A stretch of DNA of 26,319 nucleotides from JAWXVD01 sp044425705 (GCA_044425705.1 JAWXVD010000039.1:1-26319), one strand, 5' to 3'. Counted from the stretch's first letter, positions 1 to 8,325 are shown. Translations and numbers: made by a program. Notes: generated by a model not told the origin, from the sequence alone.

Positions 1-130
1 ACTATACCTGTTGCTTTCATATCATTTTCTCCTCTTCCTATTGACTTTTATTTTTATACTATATGTTATTTTTTACATGTTGCTATAACACTATTTTTTG
101 CCATTTGGAGAAAATTATACCTGTTAGTTT
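1..130 (-). repeat. Dispersed AbrB-leader element, copy A (partial, cut by window edge)
   Basis: Upstream part of the dispersed element, near-identical to 3901-4024, 8561-8689 and 11031-11160. On the minus strand it starts in the stretch AACAGGTATAATTTTC, carries the Shine-Dalgarno GGAAGAGGAG (31-40) and the ATG (18-20) of the SpoVT/AbrB-like mini-ORF, then leaves the window. It lies 40 bp downstream of the stop of the AlbA gene that ends at 171. The terminator half must lie outside the window. Confidence 0.85.
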
Positions 131-170
131 GAGAATATAATTGCTAAGCGATTATTGATTCTTGTAACAT

Positions 171-1658
171 CTATTTCATATTTTTTACAAATATATGTTT
201 CCCTTTTCCTTTTCCCTTGACTTCTTCAACAATTTTGATGTCCCGCAATTTTGTCATAATCAATCTAGCAGTTGAACCAGAGCATTGTAGTATTCCTTCT
301 ATTTCCTTAGTTCCAAATATTTGATTTTTATCAATTTTTTCATACACTTTAAGAATGTTTTCCTTTGTTGGTTCATTATATTGCTTTTCTTCAATCGCCG
401 ACTTTATTCTATCAATCGCCGACTTTTCCCGTTCAATCGCCGACTTTTCCCGTTCAATCGCCGACTTTTGATCTGAATCAATTATTTTTTCTATATTTGA
501 ATTATAAATCACTGCCTGTAACATAAACGCATTCGTATAATAAACTGGAGCTTTTAAACCAACCTGTTCTAATTCATTACACATACGATTAACACCTTCA
601 CCAAATTCTTTCACAAATTTGTAGTTCTTCAAAAATTCTGCAATCTTAGGGTTTCTAGAGAAATGTGTAAAACGAATATTATCTGCTCTTACAAGTCCTG
701 GTAACTTTCCTGGACTTTCAACTACAATATGATCGTCAAACATCTTAATCTGAATATCTGTACCTGTAATACTATAAGCACGATGAGTAACAGCATTCAC
801 AATTAATTCTTGTCTAACAAATTTAGGATATTCTTCCTCTGTCACAAATGTTCCTTCTAATCCTAGATATGTCTTCTCTTTTACTTGAGTATCCAAATAT
901 GCTATTGCTTCATTTATCATTTTAAGCAATGTACCCTCAAAAATAACATCTTTAATAACATTCATCTCTACCCCAAACTTTTCCTCTGTTCCTTCATAAC
1001 GAATAAATCGAATTCTTGCACGTGGAAAAAAATTCTGTGGATTGTTACCAAACAACAAAATTGCTGCGGAACTAATTTGAATATTCCCATCTTTTTCTTT
1101 TACAAATCCTTTGTTTTCTTTGAGATATTCCAATGGACTTTTTCCGCAATTAATTTTCTCTATATAAACCTTAACAAATTCCATATCAATATCGTCTATT
1201 GTTGCATCAAGAACAGACCTATCTTCATAGTAACGTTCTCCTCTGTCATAATTAAGTTGCAGTCTCTCTTCAAAAGTCTGTAATTTAGATTTATCACCAA
1301 CTCTTAGGAACACATCATCTGCTTGATTTGCATGAACCTGTGGACTCGCATCAATATGCATTACAATCACATGGTTCTCTCTCCCATTTTGATCAACACA
1401 AGTAACTTTTTCTATATCAACTTTAACAGTTGGATTACAAAAATCAAATGGTACTCGCAAAAGTTCATTTAATTTCTTAGTTTCATAATCCACACCTTCA
1501 ATTCTCTTTGTTTTATCCGAAATACCTATTATAATGTCTCCACCATCAGCATTAGCAAATGCAACAATTGGAATTGCCAAATTTTTCGGAGATATATTAA
1601 TGCTTTTTCGGTCAAATGTTTGATTTTCTTCCAATAATAAAATTTCTTCTATTGTCAT
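171..1658 (-). CDS. AlbA_2 / HATPase_c_4 ATP-binding protein with KSAI heptad linker and C-terminal winged helix
   Basis: Putative ATP-dependent DNA-binding or transcription-type regulator of the Schlafen AlbA_2 family; the substrate is unknown. Seen: an N-terminal AlbA_2 domain (about residues 8-125) with the AFANADGGDIIIGI signature. A GHKL/HATPase_c_4 domain follows, with the N-box-like ELIVNAVTHRAYS (about 280-295) and a glycine-rich FGEGVNRM. Next come four near-identical 7-residue units (KSAIERE type, about 397-424) encoded by a 21-bp tandem repeat. The C-terminus is a winged helix (about 435-490). The length of 495 aa is usual for the family. The start ATG has AAAGG about 9 nt upstream and the MTIxE beginning shared by its paralogues. 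Its 5' leader is the tail of repeat copy B, and repeat copy A follows its stop. It looks intact. Confidence 0.85.
   Translation of the reverse strand: MTIEEILLLEENQTFDRKSINISPKNLAIPIVAFANADGGDIIIGISDKTKRIEGVDYETKKLNELLRVPFDFCNPTVKVDIEKVTCVDQNGRENHVIVMHIDASPQVHANQADDVFLRVGDKSKLQTFEERLQLNYDRGERYYEDRSVLDATIDDIDMEFVKVYIEKINCGKSPLEYLKENKGFVKEKDGNIQISSAAILLFGNNPQNFFPRARIRFIRYEGTEEKFGVEMNVIKDVIFEGTLLKMINEAIAYLDTQVKEKTYLGLEGTFVTEEEYPKFVRQELIVNAVTHRAYSITGTDIQIKMFDDHIVVESPGKLPGLVRADNIRFTHFSRNPKIAEFLKNYKFVKEFGEGVNRMCNELEQVGLKAPVYYTNAFMLQAVIYNSNIEKIIDSDQKSAIEREKSAIEREKSAIDRIKSAIEEKQYNEPTKENILKVYEKIDKNQIFGTKEIEGILQCSGSTARLIMTKLRDIKIVEEVKGKGKGKHIFVKNMK
387..472 (-). repeat. 21-bp tandem repeat encoding KSAIERE heptads
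   Basis: Three to four in-frame units of 21 bp, two of them identical (tcaatcgccgacttttcccg type), inside the AlbA gene between the HATPase and winged-helix domains. Copy number could change by slippage without shifting the frame. The unit length of 7 residues matches that of the ADK repeats in the paralogues at 1946-3354 and 5551-5880, although the residues differ. Confidence 0.85.
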
Positions 1659-1702
1659 TGTGTTTACCTTTCACAAATAATTTTTTTAATAACTCCTTCA
1701 AC

Positions 1703-1916
1703 TTAATTCTTAACTTTTACTTTAAAGTCATAAAATATGTATCACATTCCTCTCGTCCCATAATTCGACTTTATTTTTGATCCCTGCTTGACAGCTATGC
1801 CTACCTCATATAAAAAAATGGGACTAAATCAACGAAACCGCTTGTATTTACTGGGTTTTTCAATTTGGTCCTATGATAACAGTTTCGTCTATTCTTCGTA
1901 CTATACCTGTTAGTTG
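1703..1916 (-). repeat. Dispersed AbrB-leader element, copy B (internal deletion)
   Basis: Matches the other copies from the 3' end through the hairpin to the AACAGGTATA motif, then stops. The roughly 120-bp upstream part (Shine-Dalgarno and mini-ORF start) is missing. In full copies this part is flanked by two copies of CAGGTATA; here only one remains, as expected from recombination between direct repeats. The element lies 29 bp downstream of the AlbA pseudogene ending at 1946 and runs into the leader of the intact AlbA gene at 171-1658. Confidence 0.85.
1812..1871 (-). terminator. Rho-independent terminator of element copy B
   Basis: On the minus strand a long hairpin with outer arms GGACCAAATT and GATTTAGTCC (one C/A mismatch) and an inner AAACC/GGTTT stem is followed by CATTTTTTTATATG. 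It would end transcription coming from the AlbA pseudogene side. Confidence 0.7.
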
Positions 1917-1945
1917 AGCAAAGGTTATTTTATTTAGATATGCGA

Positions 1946-3354
1946 TTACAAATTCAATTTATACACTCTGCTTTTCTTTTCACCAATTGCTTTCAATAAT
2001 TTCTTTTCTACCATTTTTCTCAACAAATTCTTAGATGCAGTTTCTTTTATTCCACATAATTGCTGAACATCGCCATTGGTAATTGATGGATTTTCTTTCA
2101 AATATGCCATTACTCTCTCTTCGTTTGAAAATATTTCATCTGCCACATCACCTATCAACACTATATCGGTATTTAACTTTGGTTTATCAGCACCATCCTT
2201 CCCTTTATCGACACCTATCTCTATTTTATCGGCACTTTCTTGCATTTTATCGGCACCCATTTCTATTTTATCGGCACTTTCTTGCATTTTATCGATACCC
2301 ATTTCTATTTTATCGGCACATCCCTTTATTTTATCGGCACTTTCTTGCATTTTATCGGTACCCATTTCTATTTTACGATAAAGATTTACTCTAATATCCA
2401 TACCAAATTCAATAAATTCTGGTTCTTGAATTCCAAAATTTTTACAACTTTGAATGATTCTTGGTATGTCAGTCCCCCATTTTTCGATAATCTTCATAGC
2501 CACAAAAGTATAAGCAATTCCTCTGTTTCTTGGTTTTGAGCGGCCTTCTTTAATATCATCTATTGTAAGTCCACCAAATAACATTCCAGGTGAAGTAATC
2601 TCCAAACGATTATCGAATAATGCAATCTGGATACAGCTTTCATCCAGATAACTTCTATGAGTAACCGCATTGCAAATCAATTCTCTAATACAGTCTGTTG
2701 GTAACTCATAGCTGTCCACTCTATATAGACCATCTATTTTAGCACCATAGTGAATATTTCTCAAAACAAATTGGTATGCCTCCTCTATTTGTTCATAAAT
2801 AGGACCTTCATACTCTCTTTTATCAATAAATTCACTTCTAGTATTTCCTTTATAACTTTACAAAGAGACTGTATATCCTCTTCTGTCACAGTTTTTCCAA
2901 CGCAGTATGTCTGGTCAAAATATCTATTTGCACCTTCAAATTCTAATTCTTTTAACTGATATCCATCAACATGTCTTGTTGTTCCTGATGTTCTAATATA
3001 AGTGCCTTTTTCTTTTCCTTGTGAAGTAATATAGTAAGGTCGTTGTATTCCTGGGTAAATTGTGGCAATCACAACCACTTTTCCCTCTATATTCTGTAAT
3101 GTCACATTCGGTATGATCTGTGGTGTACAACTATCCAAAATTGCATTTGTTACTGCATCGACAATCTGAAATGCAATTTCATCTGGGATACCTTTTACGA
3201 TTCTCGTTTTATCTTCCACTCCAAATACAATACTACCTCCACTGCCATTCGCAAAAGCAACAACCGATTTCATATACTTATCTTTATTACTTGGAAGAGA
3301 TTCTTTAAATTCTACTGTCTTGGATTCTCCCTTCATCATTTCATTGATTGTCAT
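1946..3354 (-). pseudogene. AlbA_2 / HATPase_c_4 ATP-binding protein, internally deleted and frameshifted
   Basis: Two reading frames are pieces of one gene. The 5' part (2785-3354) encodes an AlbA_2 domain with the typical SVVAFANGSGGSIVFGVED signature. The 3' part (to 1946) encodes EQIEEAYQFVLRNI, the HATPase_c_4 motif ELICNAVTHRSYL, an ADK-type heptad linker and a winged helix. Near 2835 the first part (ending KEILEVN) runs into FIDKREYEGPIYEQ in another frame. I judge from family architecture that roughly 80-100 residues of the middle region are lost. The start ATG (3354) has AGGAG about 10 nt upstream. A truncated N-terminal AlbA_2 protein could still be made, but the full protein cannot. 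Repeat copy B follows the stop. Confidence 0.8.
2165..2375 (-). repeat. 21-bp tandem repeat encoding xADKxxx heptads
   Basis: About ten consecutive 7-residue units read ADKIEMG, ADKMQES, ADKIKGC, IDKMQES, VDKGKDG and so on, encoded by 21-bp repeats of the tttatcggcacttcttgcat type. Two alternating unit types (IEMG and MQES) suggest expansion by 42-bp duplication. Small A/V/I at position a and I/M at position d would allow a coiled coil. A shorter version of the same linker is at 5760-5880. Confidence 0.85.
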
Positions 3355-3360
3355 TAACTA

Positions 3361-3498
3361 TTATCTCCTAACTATATTGATTTTATCATTTAATTCATTG
3401 CTCGATATATTCATCTCTATCGGCGTATCATCGTCTATAGCATAAATAGTAGATAGTTCTAACATTTTACCTAATCGATAAGCAATTTGTAAGCACAT
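3361..3498 (-). CDS. Possible small ORF between repeated promoter P1 and the AlbA pseudogene
   Basis: A 45-codon frame beginning MCLQIAYRLGKMLEL and ending just before the Shine-Dalgarno of the AlbA pseudogene. No clear ribosome site and no family recognised. It may be the tail of a decayed gene once driven by promoter P1. Low confidence that it is translated. Confidence 0.2.
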   Translation of the reverse strand: MCLQIAYRLGKMLELSTIYAIDDDTPIEMNISSNELNDKINIVRR

Positions 3499-3623
3499 CT
3501 AGCTCATTTTGAACAGAATCACATTAAAAATTAATATTACTTTCCATAAAATGAAATATACCTAATAATAAAATGTCCGGCATTTTAAAGACTTTCTATA
3601 TTTTTCATTATATAAACCACACT

Positions 3624-3661
3624 ACATAGTCACATTATACTATGTTACATTCTATTTTCAA
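3624..3661 (-). promoter_or_regulatory. Repeated promoter P1 with palindromic operator
   Basis: Minus strand: -35 TTGAAA (3656-3661), 16-bp spacer, perfect -10 TATAAT (3634-3639). An inverted repeat ACATAGT/ACTATGT (3624-3645) surrounds the -10 box, a typical place for a repressor site. The same roughly 90-bp block occurs at 14084-14121 and 15559-15601. Here it follows repeat copy C directly. The next frames downstream are a doubtful small ORF and the AlbA pseudogene. Confidence 0.7.
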
Positions 3662-3811
3662 ACTCATTTCCACAAATAAAATTCTTAAAATAGCTAGTTC
3701 AAATAAATTCTTAACCTCTACTTCACCGCCTCACGATATGTATCGCATTCCTCTCTTCCCATAATTCGATTTTATTTTTGGTCCCTGCTTGACAGCTACG
3801 TTGCACTCATA

Positions 3812-3872
3812 TAAAAAAATTGGACTAAATCAGCAAAACCTCTTTTATTTACTGGGTTTTTCGATTTGGTCC
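3812..3872 (-). terminator. Rho-independent terminator of element copy C
   Basis: Minus-strand hairpin with outer arms GGACCAAATC and GATTTAGTCC (one C/A mismatch) and a further AAACC/GGTTT stem around a short loop, followed by AATTTTTTTATATG. The 5' arm overlaps the end of the mini-ORF, so translation of the mini-ORF could affect folding. Confidence 0.75.
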
Positions 3873-3920
3873 TATTATAACAGTTTCGTCTATTCTTCTT
3901 ACTATACCTGTTGCTTTCAT
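3849..3920 (-). pseudogene. SpoVT/AbrB-like N-terminal mini-ORF (copy C)
   Basis: Encodes 23 residues beginning MKATGIVRRIDETVIIGPN. The first eleven residues match the usual start of SpoVT/AbrB swapped-hairpin regulators (MKATGIVRRIDDLGRVVIP). The stop then lies inside the terminator hairpin. The Shine-Dalgarno GGAAGAGGAG is well placed, 8 nt upstream. It is conserved at protein level in copies D, E and F. Either a fossil 5' end of an abrB-type gene or a translated leader peptide. Confidence 0.5.
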
Positions 3921-4038
3921 ATCATTTTCTCCTCTTCCTGTTGACTTTTATTTTTATACTATATGTTATTTTTTACATGTTACTATAACACTATTTTTTG
4001 CCATTTGGAGAAAATTATACCTGTGATTTTGGATAAAA

Positions 4039-5505
4039 CTACTTATCTTGATTCGTTACATATTTTTGATTTTTACTTGTTGGTTTGTCTGGAATAGTCA
4101 TAACAAGTTGTTTTGTATCTAACAGCGGTTTTAAGTACATCTTATTAAAATGTTCTCGAGATGAAATACCTAGCTCACCTTGCATTTCTGACCTTGTTTT
4201 AGGTTGCACACAAAATCCAAGTAAAATTTTAGTTTTATTATCTTGCCCTGTATCTTGCCCTGTATCTTGCCCTATATCTTGCCCTGCTGTTTCTTTGTTA
4301 GTTTCTTGTGGTCCAACATGTAAAGTTGCCACTTTTTCTATCGGTATTACTATCTCAAATATATTATCTTCAATAAAGATAGGTGTTTCACCTGAATATA
4401 ACTTCGTATATTTATTCGTATTTCTCATACCTGATCCTAATTCATCTGCAAATCCAATTTCTCTAAATACTTTAGAAATTGGTGGATTTTTAGGAAATGG
4501 TTCAAATTTATTTAATTGTAACTCACCATGTCCATGAGGCAAATTACTATTTTTTGTAAAAATCTTCTCTTTTTCAATCACAAACTGTGCTGCATATGCA
4601 TTGGAATAATCTCTATGGGCTAAAATATTTGAAATGATTTCTCGTAGAATCTTGTCTCTTGCACTAACATTTTGATCATTTTCCAATACAAATATATCAT
4701 TTAAGTGTTTTTTACCAAAATCCACTAATTTCCTATATGCATCTATAATATTTGTTATAATAACCTCTCTATCATCATAACGGTCCATATTCTTCACACG
4801 AAAAATCGCATCCGTTTTATATTGTGGAAGTACTGACATAATCGTGCTATCTTTACCAAATAGAAGTATGGCAGCTAGAGTGATCCCTTCCTTTCCCGTA
4901 TCCGGATCCACCAAAATAAGACCAGAACTTCTCAGAATTTCTTCTTCGTTCATACTAGCCCAAACATGATTTTCCACTCTTGATGATGCTAATTTTTTTG
5001 CTTTTCTAATTACATTAAAGTCTAAGAAACTTAAATCCAAATATGGAAATACTTTATTCACAAAAAATGTACTTTGTTTTCTTGCATACATCTTATAAAC
5101 TAATTCCGCATTATCTGTTATATCTATGTCTCCCTCATGGGTTCTATCCCATATTCTTCCATTCAATCTTCTTAACTGTGTTCCTTCTGGTACTCTAATA
5201 TAAATAATTTCTTTCCCATCTATATGATACACTTCTGGCACCAGATATATAGGCGGATTTATTTTATTGGCATTGTTAATTGCAGTGGTAAAGTCTTTCA
5301 TCATCTTATCAATTTTATTAGAATTAACACCTCTAATCTCTTTTGTTCCATCCACAATTCCTAAAAACAGATGACCACCATTTCTATTATTAAAAGAACA
5401 TACTGATTCATAGATATCTTTATTTAAATCATTCTCCGACTTTTTAAATTCAACATCTATTTTTTCACCTTCATTTATTAATTTTCTTATTTCATCAATA
5501 GTCAT
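4039..5505 (-). CDS. AlbA_2 / HATPase_c_4 ATP-binding protein with GQDT linker
   Basis: Second intact AlbA-family gene, from a different subfamily to the one at 171-1658. Seen: an AlbA_2 domain with SFNNRNGGHLFLGIVDGT (about residues 40-60) and RLNGRIWDRTHEGDID. The HATPase_c_4-like region carries REIISNILAHRDYS and GFADELGSGMRNT. A GQDT/GQDI 4-residue tandem linker (12-bp repeat, 4245-4285) precedes a C-terminal winged helix (SEMQGELGISSREHFNKMYL). I start at the ATG giving MTIDEIRK because paralogues begin MTIxE; in-frame GTG (5520) and ATG (5517) starts lie just upstream. Repeat copy C follows 14 bp after the stop. Degraded relatives lie at 12795-13066 and 14418-15466. Function is inferred only from family. 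Confidence 0.85.
   Translation of the reverse strand: MTIDEIRKLINEGEKIDVEFKKSENDLNKDIYESVCSFNNRNGGHLFLGIVDGTKEIRGVNSNKIDKMMKDFTTAINNANKINPPIYLVPEVYHIDGKEIIYIRVPEGTQLRRLNGRIWDRTHEGDIDITDNAELVYKMYARKQSTFFVNKVFPYLDLSFLDFNVIRKAKKLASSRVENHVWASMNEEEILRSSGLILVDPDTGKEGITLAAILLFGKDSTIMSVLPQYKTDAIFRVKNMDRYDDREVIITNIIDAYRKLVDFGKKHLNDIFVLENDQNVSARDKILREIISNILAHRDYSNAYAAQFVIEKEKIFTKNSNLPHGHGELQLNKFEPFPKNPPISKVFREIGFADELGSGMRNTNKYTKLYSGETPIFIEDNIFEIVIPIEKVATLHVGPQETNKETAGQDIGQDTGQDTGQDNKTKILLGFCVQPKTRSEMQGELGISSREHFNKMYLKPLLDTKQLVMTIPDKPTSKNQKYVTNQDK
4245..4285 (-). repeat. 12-bp tandem repeat encoding GQDT units
   Basis: Repeats of tatcttgccctg on the plus strand give GQDIGQDTGQDTGQDN in the AlbA protein, at the same place (between HATPase and winged helix) where paralogues have 7-residue repeats. 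The relative at 14418 has a shortened GQDTEQDN version. Confidence 0.85.
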
Positions 5506-5546
5506 TTTAATACCCATCACTTTCTCTCAGTCTGGCAACTTGCGTC

Positions 5547-5589
5547 CCTTTCATTTATGAAAGAGGTTTCTCGTCAAGAAACAAATTGC
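5547..5589. repeat. Short junction repeat, copy 1
   Basis: About 43 bp starting CCTTTCATTTATGAAAGA, similar to 15467-15500. Here it separates the truncated AlbA C-terminal fragment from the 5' end of the intact AlbA gene. In the second copy it sits exactly where the AlbA pseudogene is truncated. It contains the small palindrome TTTCATTTATGAAA. Confidence 0.55.
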
Positions 5590-5880
5590 TTTCAATAATT
5601 TCTTTTCTACCATTTTTCTCAATAAATTCTTAAATGTGGTTTCTTTTATTCCACATAGTTGCTGCACATCTCCATTGGTAATTGATGAATTTTCTTTCAA
5701 ATATGCCATTACCCTCTCTTCATTTGAAAGTATTCCATCTGTCACATCACCTATCGACACTATATCGGTATTTGACTTTAATTTATCAGCACAATCCATC
5801 ACTTTATCGGCACCCTCTTGCCTTTTATCGGCACTCACATCTATTTTATCGTCATATCCTTTTGTTTTATCGACACCCGT
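5551..5880 (-). pseudogene. AlbA-family C-terminal fragment (ADK linker plus winged helix)
   Basis: Begins immediately after the stop of the TOPRIM gene and in the same frame: heptads VDKTKGY, DDKIDVS, ADKRQEG, ADKVMDC, ADKLKSN, then a winged helix nearly identical to that of the AlbA pseudogene at 1946-3354 (SNEERVMAYLKEN, ITNGDVQQLCGIKET). The last residues diverge after KKLLKAI, where the short junction repeat begins. The AlbA and HATPase domains are absent. An internal GTG could start a 95-residue protein, but no good ribosome site is seen. I read it as recombination debris. Confidence 0.7.
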
Positions 5881-6906
5881 TTATTCATAAATTAAACAAA
5901 AATTATATTCAGGAATAAAGAGCATGCTTGTATTTAATACCCAAATAATCCCAGATACTTCATCATTACTACATAAATTTTGTGCTAACAGAATTTCTGC
6001 ATAATCCAATTCTAAAAAGTTTTGTTTTAAATCTTTTAACGAGATATTATAGTTACCATTCATAACTTTATTTGCCTTGCATATATTGTGTATAATAATA
6101 TCTTTAAATATCTCACGCATATGTTCATAGTAGTTTTTACCATTATAAGCATAACCACTATTTTTAATAAGCACATCTATTTGGTATCCTACGGTTAAAA
6201 TTTGCTCTTCATTTAATACATCTAAAAGTATTTTTTTCAATGTTTTTTTTGTATCAGGGTCTACAAAGTCAATTTGTAATATTCTTTTAACACATTTGCT
6301 TCGCAGTTCTTTGTCTACAATTTTAAATCGCTCAAACAATATTCCATCAATTTTTTTCGGTAGTTCCATTAAAGTAGCAATCATAGAACTTTTCACTAAA
6401 TTCTTATATTGATATCCTGGTTGTAAAGATACTGAAATTTTTCTATTTTCATAATCATAATCTGGAAGTGAAAATATGTGTTGATAAGATTCAATCATAG
6501 GATAATTAATATATAGCAAACCTACGTCTGTTACATCTTGAAAATAATTTTGTAACAAGTTGATTTTTTCTTCTGAAAAGTTAGTATCATGCCTTTCATA
6601 ATCAAATACTAAAATAATATTCATAAAATCATTTTTATTTAAATTTTATAAATAATTCTTTTGTTTTCCTACAAGATACGGCAAGTCTATATCTAATTCA
6701 TACCAATTCTCACCGTATTCATTTTCTATTGCAGCATACAACTGGTATATATTAGTTCCATAAATAATAATATCATTTAGCGTAACATCAATTTCAGGAT
6801 ATATTTCTAACAATAATTTCATCAACGTATTTTTTTCATGTTTTCCTTCAACAATTAAAAGATTTTGCCGCCTTTTTCTTGGCTGTACCTCTTCATATCT
6901 ATTCAT
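5881..6906 (-). pseudogene. TOPRIM-domain nuclease-like partner of the ATPase, interrupted by one in-frame TAA
   Basis: Two frames (6649-6906 and 5881-6624) are in the same phase, separated only by a TAA at 6646-6648 and about eight codons. The first carries the TOPRIM glutamate motif LLIVEGKHEKN; the second begins with the acidic motif IILVFDYERHD. Together they give the order expected of one TOPRIM protein of about 341 residues. ATG 6906 overlaps the ATPase stop by 8 bp, so the two are translationally coupled. An ATPase with a TOPRIM partner resembles PARIS, OLD/Gabija and RloAB-type anti-phage modules; I cannot assign which. Possible explanations for the stop are true inactivation, readthrough or a sequence error. 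Internal re-initiation at ATG 6624 would lose the catalytic glutamate. Confidence 0.7.
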
Positions 6907-8044
6907 ATTTATCAAATTCTCCGCTGATATATAATTTTTCCAAATTATGTCCTTCTCTTAATTCTCGCTTAGTTGCCTCACTCAATGATGTAAGATTTCC
7001 TTCTCTTGATAGAATAAATAAACAATCTGGTCTCATTAGTCTATTTGTCATTAAATTAGTATTATGTGTAGTCATAACGATTTGGCAATCTTTATTTCTT
7101 TTCTTTAAAAACTTTATCACATTTTCTGACATTTCATAGTGAAAAAAAGCATCAAATTCATCCATATACAAAAAAGAGGCTTTTATACCAAGTAAAATTC
7201 TTTGATATAAATTTACTAACGCTATTGTCCCGCTTGATGCCATTTCAAAAAAAGGTACTAATTCTTCATGCAAAAAATACAGTTCCTTTTCACCATTAGG
7301 CAACAATTCCATTTTCAATTTGCATGCAACTCCCATGATATTCAAAAACTCTTCAAACTCTTCCAACCCGAACTCACGATCTAGTGAACTAAATAAAAGT
7401 TCATGAAAACCTTTATTTCTAGTAAATGTTGCATCATGCTGAATACTCATTTTCATATGACTAATAAATTCGTCCAACCTTAATAATGACTCATCTTGCA
7501 AAGCCGTATTGTTAATCATCCAACGGAAAAAAGGTACTATATCATTTGTACCACCGTGTTTTCTCATATTCCTAGCCTCAATATAACGCTTTGTTAAGAC
7601 ATCATCTATATCTAATTCTTGTAAATAATCAAAATCATTTTCACCTGTTTCATAATTAAAATAAAATACCCTATTTTCATTTTTTATTAATTCTTCTTCA
7701 TATAATTGTTTTTCAGATTTTTTTTTGTACTTATAAATAATTTCATCTTCTTCAAATTGAAAGATATATTTAAAAGAAGCAACTTCTTCTTTCGAATCTG
7801 CATTTAAATATGATTTATAGTATACTGTTCTATTGTATAAGTCCGTCATATGTGTAGTAACATCCATGATTGCTCTTCCTAAATTTGTTTTACCCGTAGC
7901 ATTTCTGCCATATATAAGCATTTTATTTATCGTTGCCGCTGATATACACTCCGTATTAAATTGATATCCTCCTACCTTATCAAAGTGAATACCTATCGTA
8001 TCTTTAAAATTTCTATAATTTCTTACTTCAAAATATTTTAGCAT
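6899..8044 (-). CDS. AAA15/AAA21 (RloA/AriA-like) ATPase, putative phage-defence sensor
   Basis: An ABC/SMC-type ATPase of the AAA15/21 group that typically pairs with a nuclease effector. Seen: the N-terminal FEVRNYRNFKD strand, Walker A YGRNATGKTNLG (about residue 46), a long helical middle, an ABC signature-like EMASSGTIALVNLYQ (about 270), Walker B ASFLYMDEFDAFF (about 293) and the switch histidine VMTTHNTNL (about 327). All ATPase motifs are present and the length of 381 aa is normal. I start at the ATG at 8044 (MLKYFEV), which has AAGGGATGG upstream; an in-frame ATG at 8074 has no ribosome site. It overlaps the TOPRIM gene downstream. The ATPase looks intact while its partner carries a stop. 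Confidence 0.8.
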   Translation of the reverse strand: MLKYFEVRNYRNFKDTIGIHFDKVGGYQFNTECISAATINKMLIYGRNATGKTNLGRAIMDVTTHMTDLYNRTVYYKSYLNADSKEEVASFKYIFQFEEDEIIYKYKKKSEKQLYEEELIKNENRVFYFNYETGENDFDYLQELDIDDVLTKRYIEARNMRKHGGTNDIVPFFRWMINNTALQDESLLRLDEFISHMKMSIQHDATFTRNKGFHELLFSSLDREFGLEEFEEFLNIMGVACKLKMELLPNGEKELYFLHEELVPFFEMASSGTIALVNLYQRILLGIKASFLYMDEFDAFFHYEMSENVIKFLKKRNKDCQIVMTTHNTNLMTNRLMRPDCLFILSREGNLTSLSEATKRELREGHNLEKLYISGEFDKYE

Positions 8045-8154
8045 ATCAATACCATCCCTTTTCTTAATATTCATAAAAGTATAATTTTTGCATAAAATCT
8101 TATTTATTTAATGTCCTAGTTTGATGATATACCAATTTATCTAAAAACACAATA

Positions 8155-8179
8155 GATACCGTAAAAAATTTACGGCATC
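8155..8179 (-). terminator. Small inverted repeat, possible weak terminator
   Basis: Arms CCGTAAA and TTTACGG, extended by GAT/ATC pairs, form a hairpin upstream of the ATPase gene. The T-run after it on the minus strand is poor (TATTGTGTTTTTA), so termination is uncertain. Confidence 0.35.
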
Positions 8180-8190
8180 TACAAACATTC

Positions 8191-8325
8191 TGTTACAGTT
8201 CACACGTGACCTGTAACGATACAAAAATCCATTTAAAATTGCCTACGGCAATGGGATTTTTGTACTATTTCATCATTTTCATACGTACTATGCAGTAAAT
8301 GCATAGTACTGTGTGAACTGTAACA
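8191..8325. mobile_element. MITE-like element with 15-bp perfect terminal inverted repeats
   Basis: The ends TGTTACAGTTCACAC (8191-8205) and GTGTGAACTGTAACA (8311-8325) are perfect inverted repeats. ACATTC flanks both sides (8185-8190 and 8326-8331), as expected for a target-site duplication. Inside are further hairpins: ACAAAAATCC/GGATTTTTGT around TTGCC/GGCAA, and GTACTATGCA/TGCATAGTAC with a 5-nt loop. No room for a transposase, so it would be mobilised in trans. It sits in the tail side of dispersed element D. Confidence 0.75.

Larger units (their letters stand above)
3703..4024 (-). repeat. Dispersed AbrB-leader element, copy C (complete)
   Basis: Full-length copy of about 320 bp, 14 bp downstream of the stop of the AlbA gene ending at 4039. 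In minus-strand order: ACAGGTATAATTTTC boundary, AT-rich leader, GGAAGAGGAG ribosome site, mini-ORF (3849-3920), hairpin with T-tract, a conserved tail containing the frame MGREECDTYREAVK, then TTAAGAATT. Promoter P1 follows without a break, as P2 follows copy F. Confidence 0.9.

Noticed and set aside
2165..2375. Regular repeats resembling a CRISPR array (also 387-472).
   Set aside because: Units are directly adjacent 21-bp repeats without spacers, in frame within AlbA genes, and there are no cas genes.
4085..4537. Long plus-strand ORFs such as 4085-4537, 12555-13001 and 14248-14709 with similar products.
   Set aside because: They are antisense shadows of the AlbA genes and of repeat elements. 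Their similarity to one another follows from the repeated minus-strand sequence. They lack ribosome sites and recognisable domains.
5881..6624. Treating the second half of the TOPRIM gene as a separate complete gene.
   Set aside because: It starts at the second catalytic motif, shares frame with the first half across a single stop, and has no ribosome site before its ATG.
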